Part shown: positions 5,985 through 6,554 of the stretch, piece after piece
Numbering within the stretch: position 1 is the stretch's first letter
Layout of the letters: each line of letters begins with the position of its first letter
Origin: Acidilobaceae archaeon
GTDB taxonomy: Archaea; Thermoproteota; Thermoprotei_A; Sulfolobales; Acidilobaceae
NCBI GenBank assembly: GCA_027081695.1
Contig: JALWJI010000030.1
Coordinates: forward strand, 1 to 6,554
Direction: 5' to 3'
DNA length: 6,554 nucleotides
Position numbers and translations under genes: made by a program
The notes under the pieces: model-generated
The model's database searches: none
Seen by the model: only the letters and a program-made list of their open reading frames with translations
What the model was told of the DNA's origin: nothing

Positions 5985-6554
5985 ACTTAATCAGAAACAA
6001 TTTGGAGGAGTACAAGCGCCACTTGGCTAGAAGAGGTATAGACCCCTCTCTCGCTGATAGATTCTATGAGGTCGACCGGGAATGGCGTAAGCTCCTTACT
6101 CAAGTAAACAATATACGGCACGAGCATAACGTTGTGAGCAGATCAATTGGAAGAGCAAAGTCTAGGGAAGAGCGAGAAAAGCTCATATCAAAAGCTAGAG
6201 GGTTGTTAAATACTCTAAACACTCTCGAGAAGAAACTAGCAGAGATCGAGGCTTTGAGAAAAGAATTATTGTACCAGTTACCTAACATTGTGGAAGACGA
6301 CGTGCCTGAAGGCGGGGAAGAGGCTTCTCTTCCGATAGAGTTCTGGGGGACGCCGAAAGTCTGGAAAGGATATCTAGAACACTTCAAGGAGCAAACCGAA
6401 AAGTATGGGTTCAAGGTAGATTACGATGTCATCGATTGGAAGCCGGTAGGACATGCTGATATGTTGGAGTACGTATTAAAACTCGGCAATACAGTAAAGG
6501 CAGGAGAAGTAGCTGGATCCAGATTCTATTATGTATTCGACGACATAGTATGGC
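5966..6554 (+). CDS. serS: Seryl-tRNA synthetase, N-terminal part (runs off the window)
   Basis: This cytoplasmic class II synthetase charges tRNA-Ser (and tRNA-Sec where present) with serine using ATP. The window holds 196 codons of an expected 450 or so, and the frame is open to the right edge. From the TTG start the protein reads MAWSILDLIRNN (1-12) and RRGIDPSLADRFYEVDREWRKL (22-43). The long antiparallel coiled coil that grips tRNA-Ser spans about 35-103. Then come LPNIVEDDVPEG (105-116), the WGTPKVWKGY segment (127-136), IDWKPVGHADMLE (156-168) and GSRFYYVFDDIVW (184-196), which lead into the catalytic core. This is the common (bacterial/eukaryotic-like) SerRS, not the rare methanogen type. 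Motifs 1-3 lie beyond the window, so catalytic integrity cannot be judged. The start rests on AGGTGG at 5954 and on the typical N-terminus. Confidence 0.93.
   Translation, partial: MAWSILDLIRNNLEEYKRHLARRGIDPSLADRFYEVDREWRKLLTQVNNIRHEHNVVSRSIGRAKSREEREKLISKARGLLNTLNTLEKKLAEIEALRKELLYQLPNIVEDDVPEGGEEASLPIEFWGTPKVWKGYLEHFKEQTEKYGFKVDYDVIDWKPVGHADMLEYVLKLGNTVKAGEVAGSRFYYVFDDIVW

Noticed and set aside
6100..6414. Minus-strand 104-aa frame near the right end
   Set aside because: Antisense to the coiled-coil region of serS, which is clearly coding on the plus strand.
1..6554. Defence island, mobile element, CRISPR or novel multi-gene system
   Set aside because: No transposase, integrase, repeat-spacer array, toxin-antitoxin or nuclease-helicase signatures. 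Every long frame is a housekeeping-type archaeal gene or a shadow of one.

Overview
The window looks like ordinary chromosome from a hyperthermophilic crenarchaeon, most likely of the Desulfurococcales type. The reasons are a short ESCRT-III/CdvB-like gene (absent from Thermoproteales), an STT3/AglB oligosaccharyltransferase with archaeal motifs, a bona fide type seryl-tRNA synthetase, a carbamate kinase beside a COG2403 P-loop protein, heavy use of AGA/AGG and ATA codons, TTG starts preceded by GG(A/T)GG-type ribosome binding sites, and short gaps with TATA-like boxes. Genus and species cannot be fixed from the sequence alone.

Layout. Positions 1-55 hold an AT-rich perfect inverted repeat downstream of the first gene. 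Two minus-strand genes follow, read right to left: the COG2403 / cyclic 2,3-diphosphoglycerate synthetase-family protein (2401 down to 1061) and then carbamate kinase (979 down to 56). They are separated by 81 bp without an obvious promoter, so they probably form one transcript linked to carbamoyl-phosphate or related phosphoryl chemistry. A 217-bp divergent intergenic region (2402-2618) carries candidate promoters for both directions.

On the plus strand, stt3/aglB (2619-5081) encodes the catalytic subunit that transfers lipid-linked glycans to asparagine on extracytoplasmic proteins. An AT-rich inverted repeat and a pyrimidine-rich tract follow it. Then comes a 164-aa protein resembling the C-terminal two thirds of a crenarchaeal ESCRT-III (CdvB family) core (5199-5693). 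It has its own TATA-like box and no ribosome binding site. A 272-bp stretch (5694-5965) has no confident gene, but holds a weak 58-codon ORF and a weak C/D-box-like RNA arrangement. The window ends inside serS (from 5966), of which 196 codons are present.

The plus-strand genes do not share one pathway: glycosylation of surface proteins, membrane remodelling or cell division, and tRNA charging. I found no mobile element, CRISPR array, tRNA, rRNA or defence system. The points most worth a second look are the short stand-alone ESCRT-III-like gene, the arcC-COG2403 pairing, the altered second acidic motif in STT3, and the unexplained signals upstream of serS.
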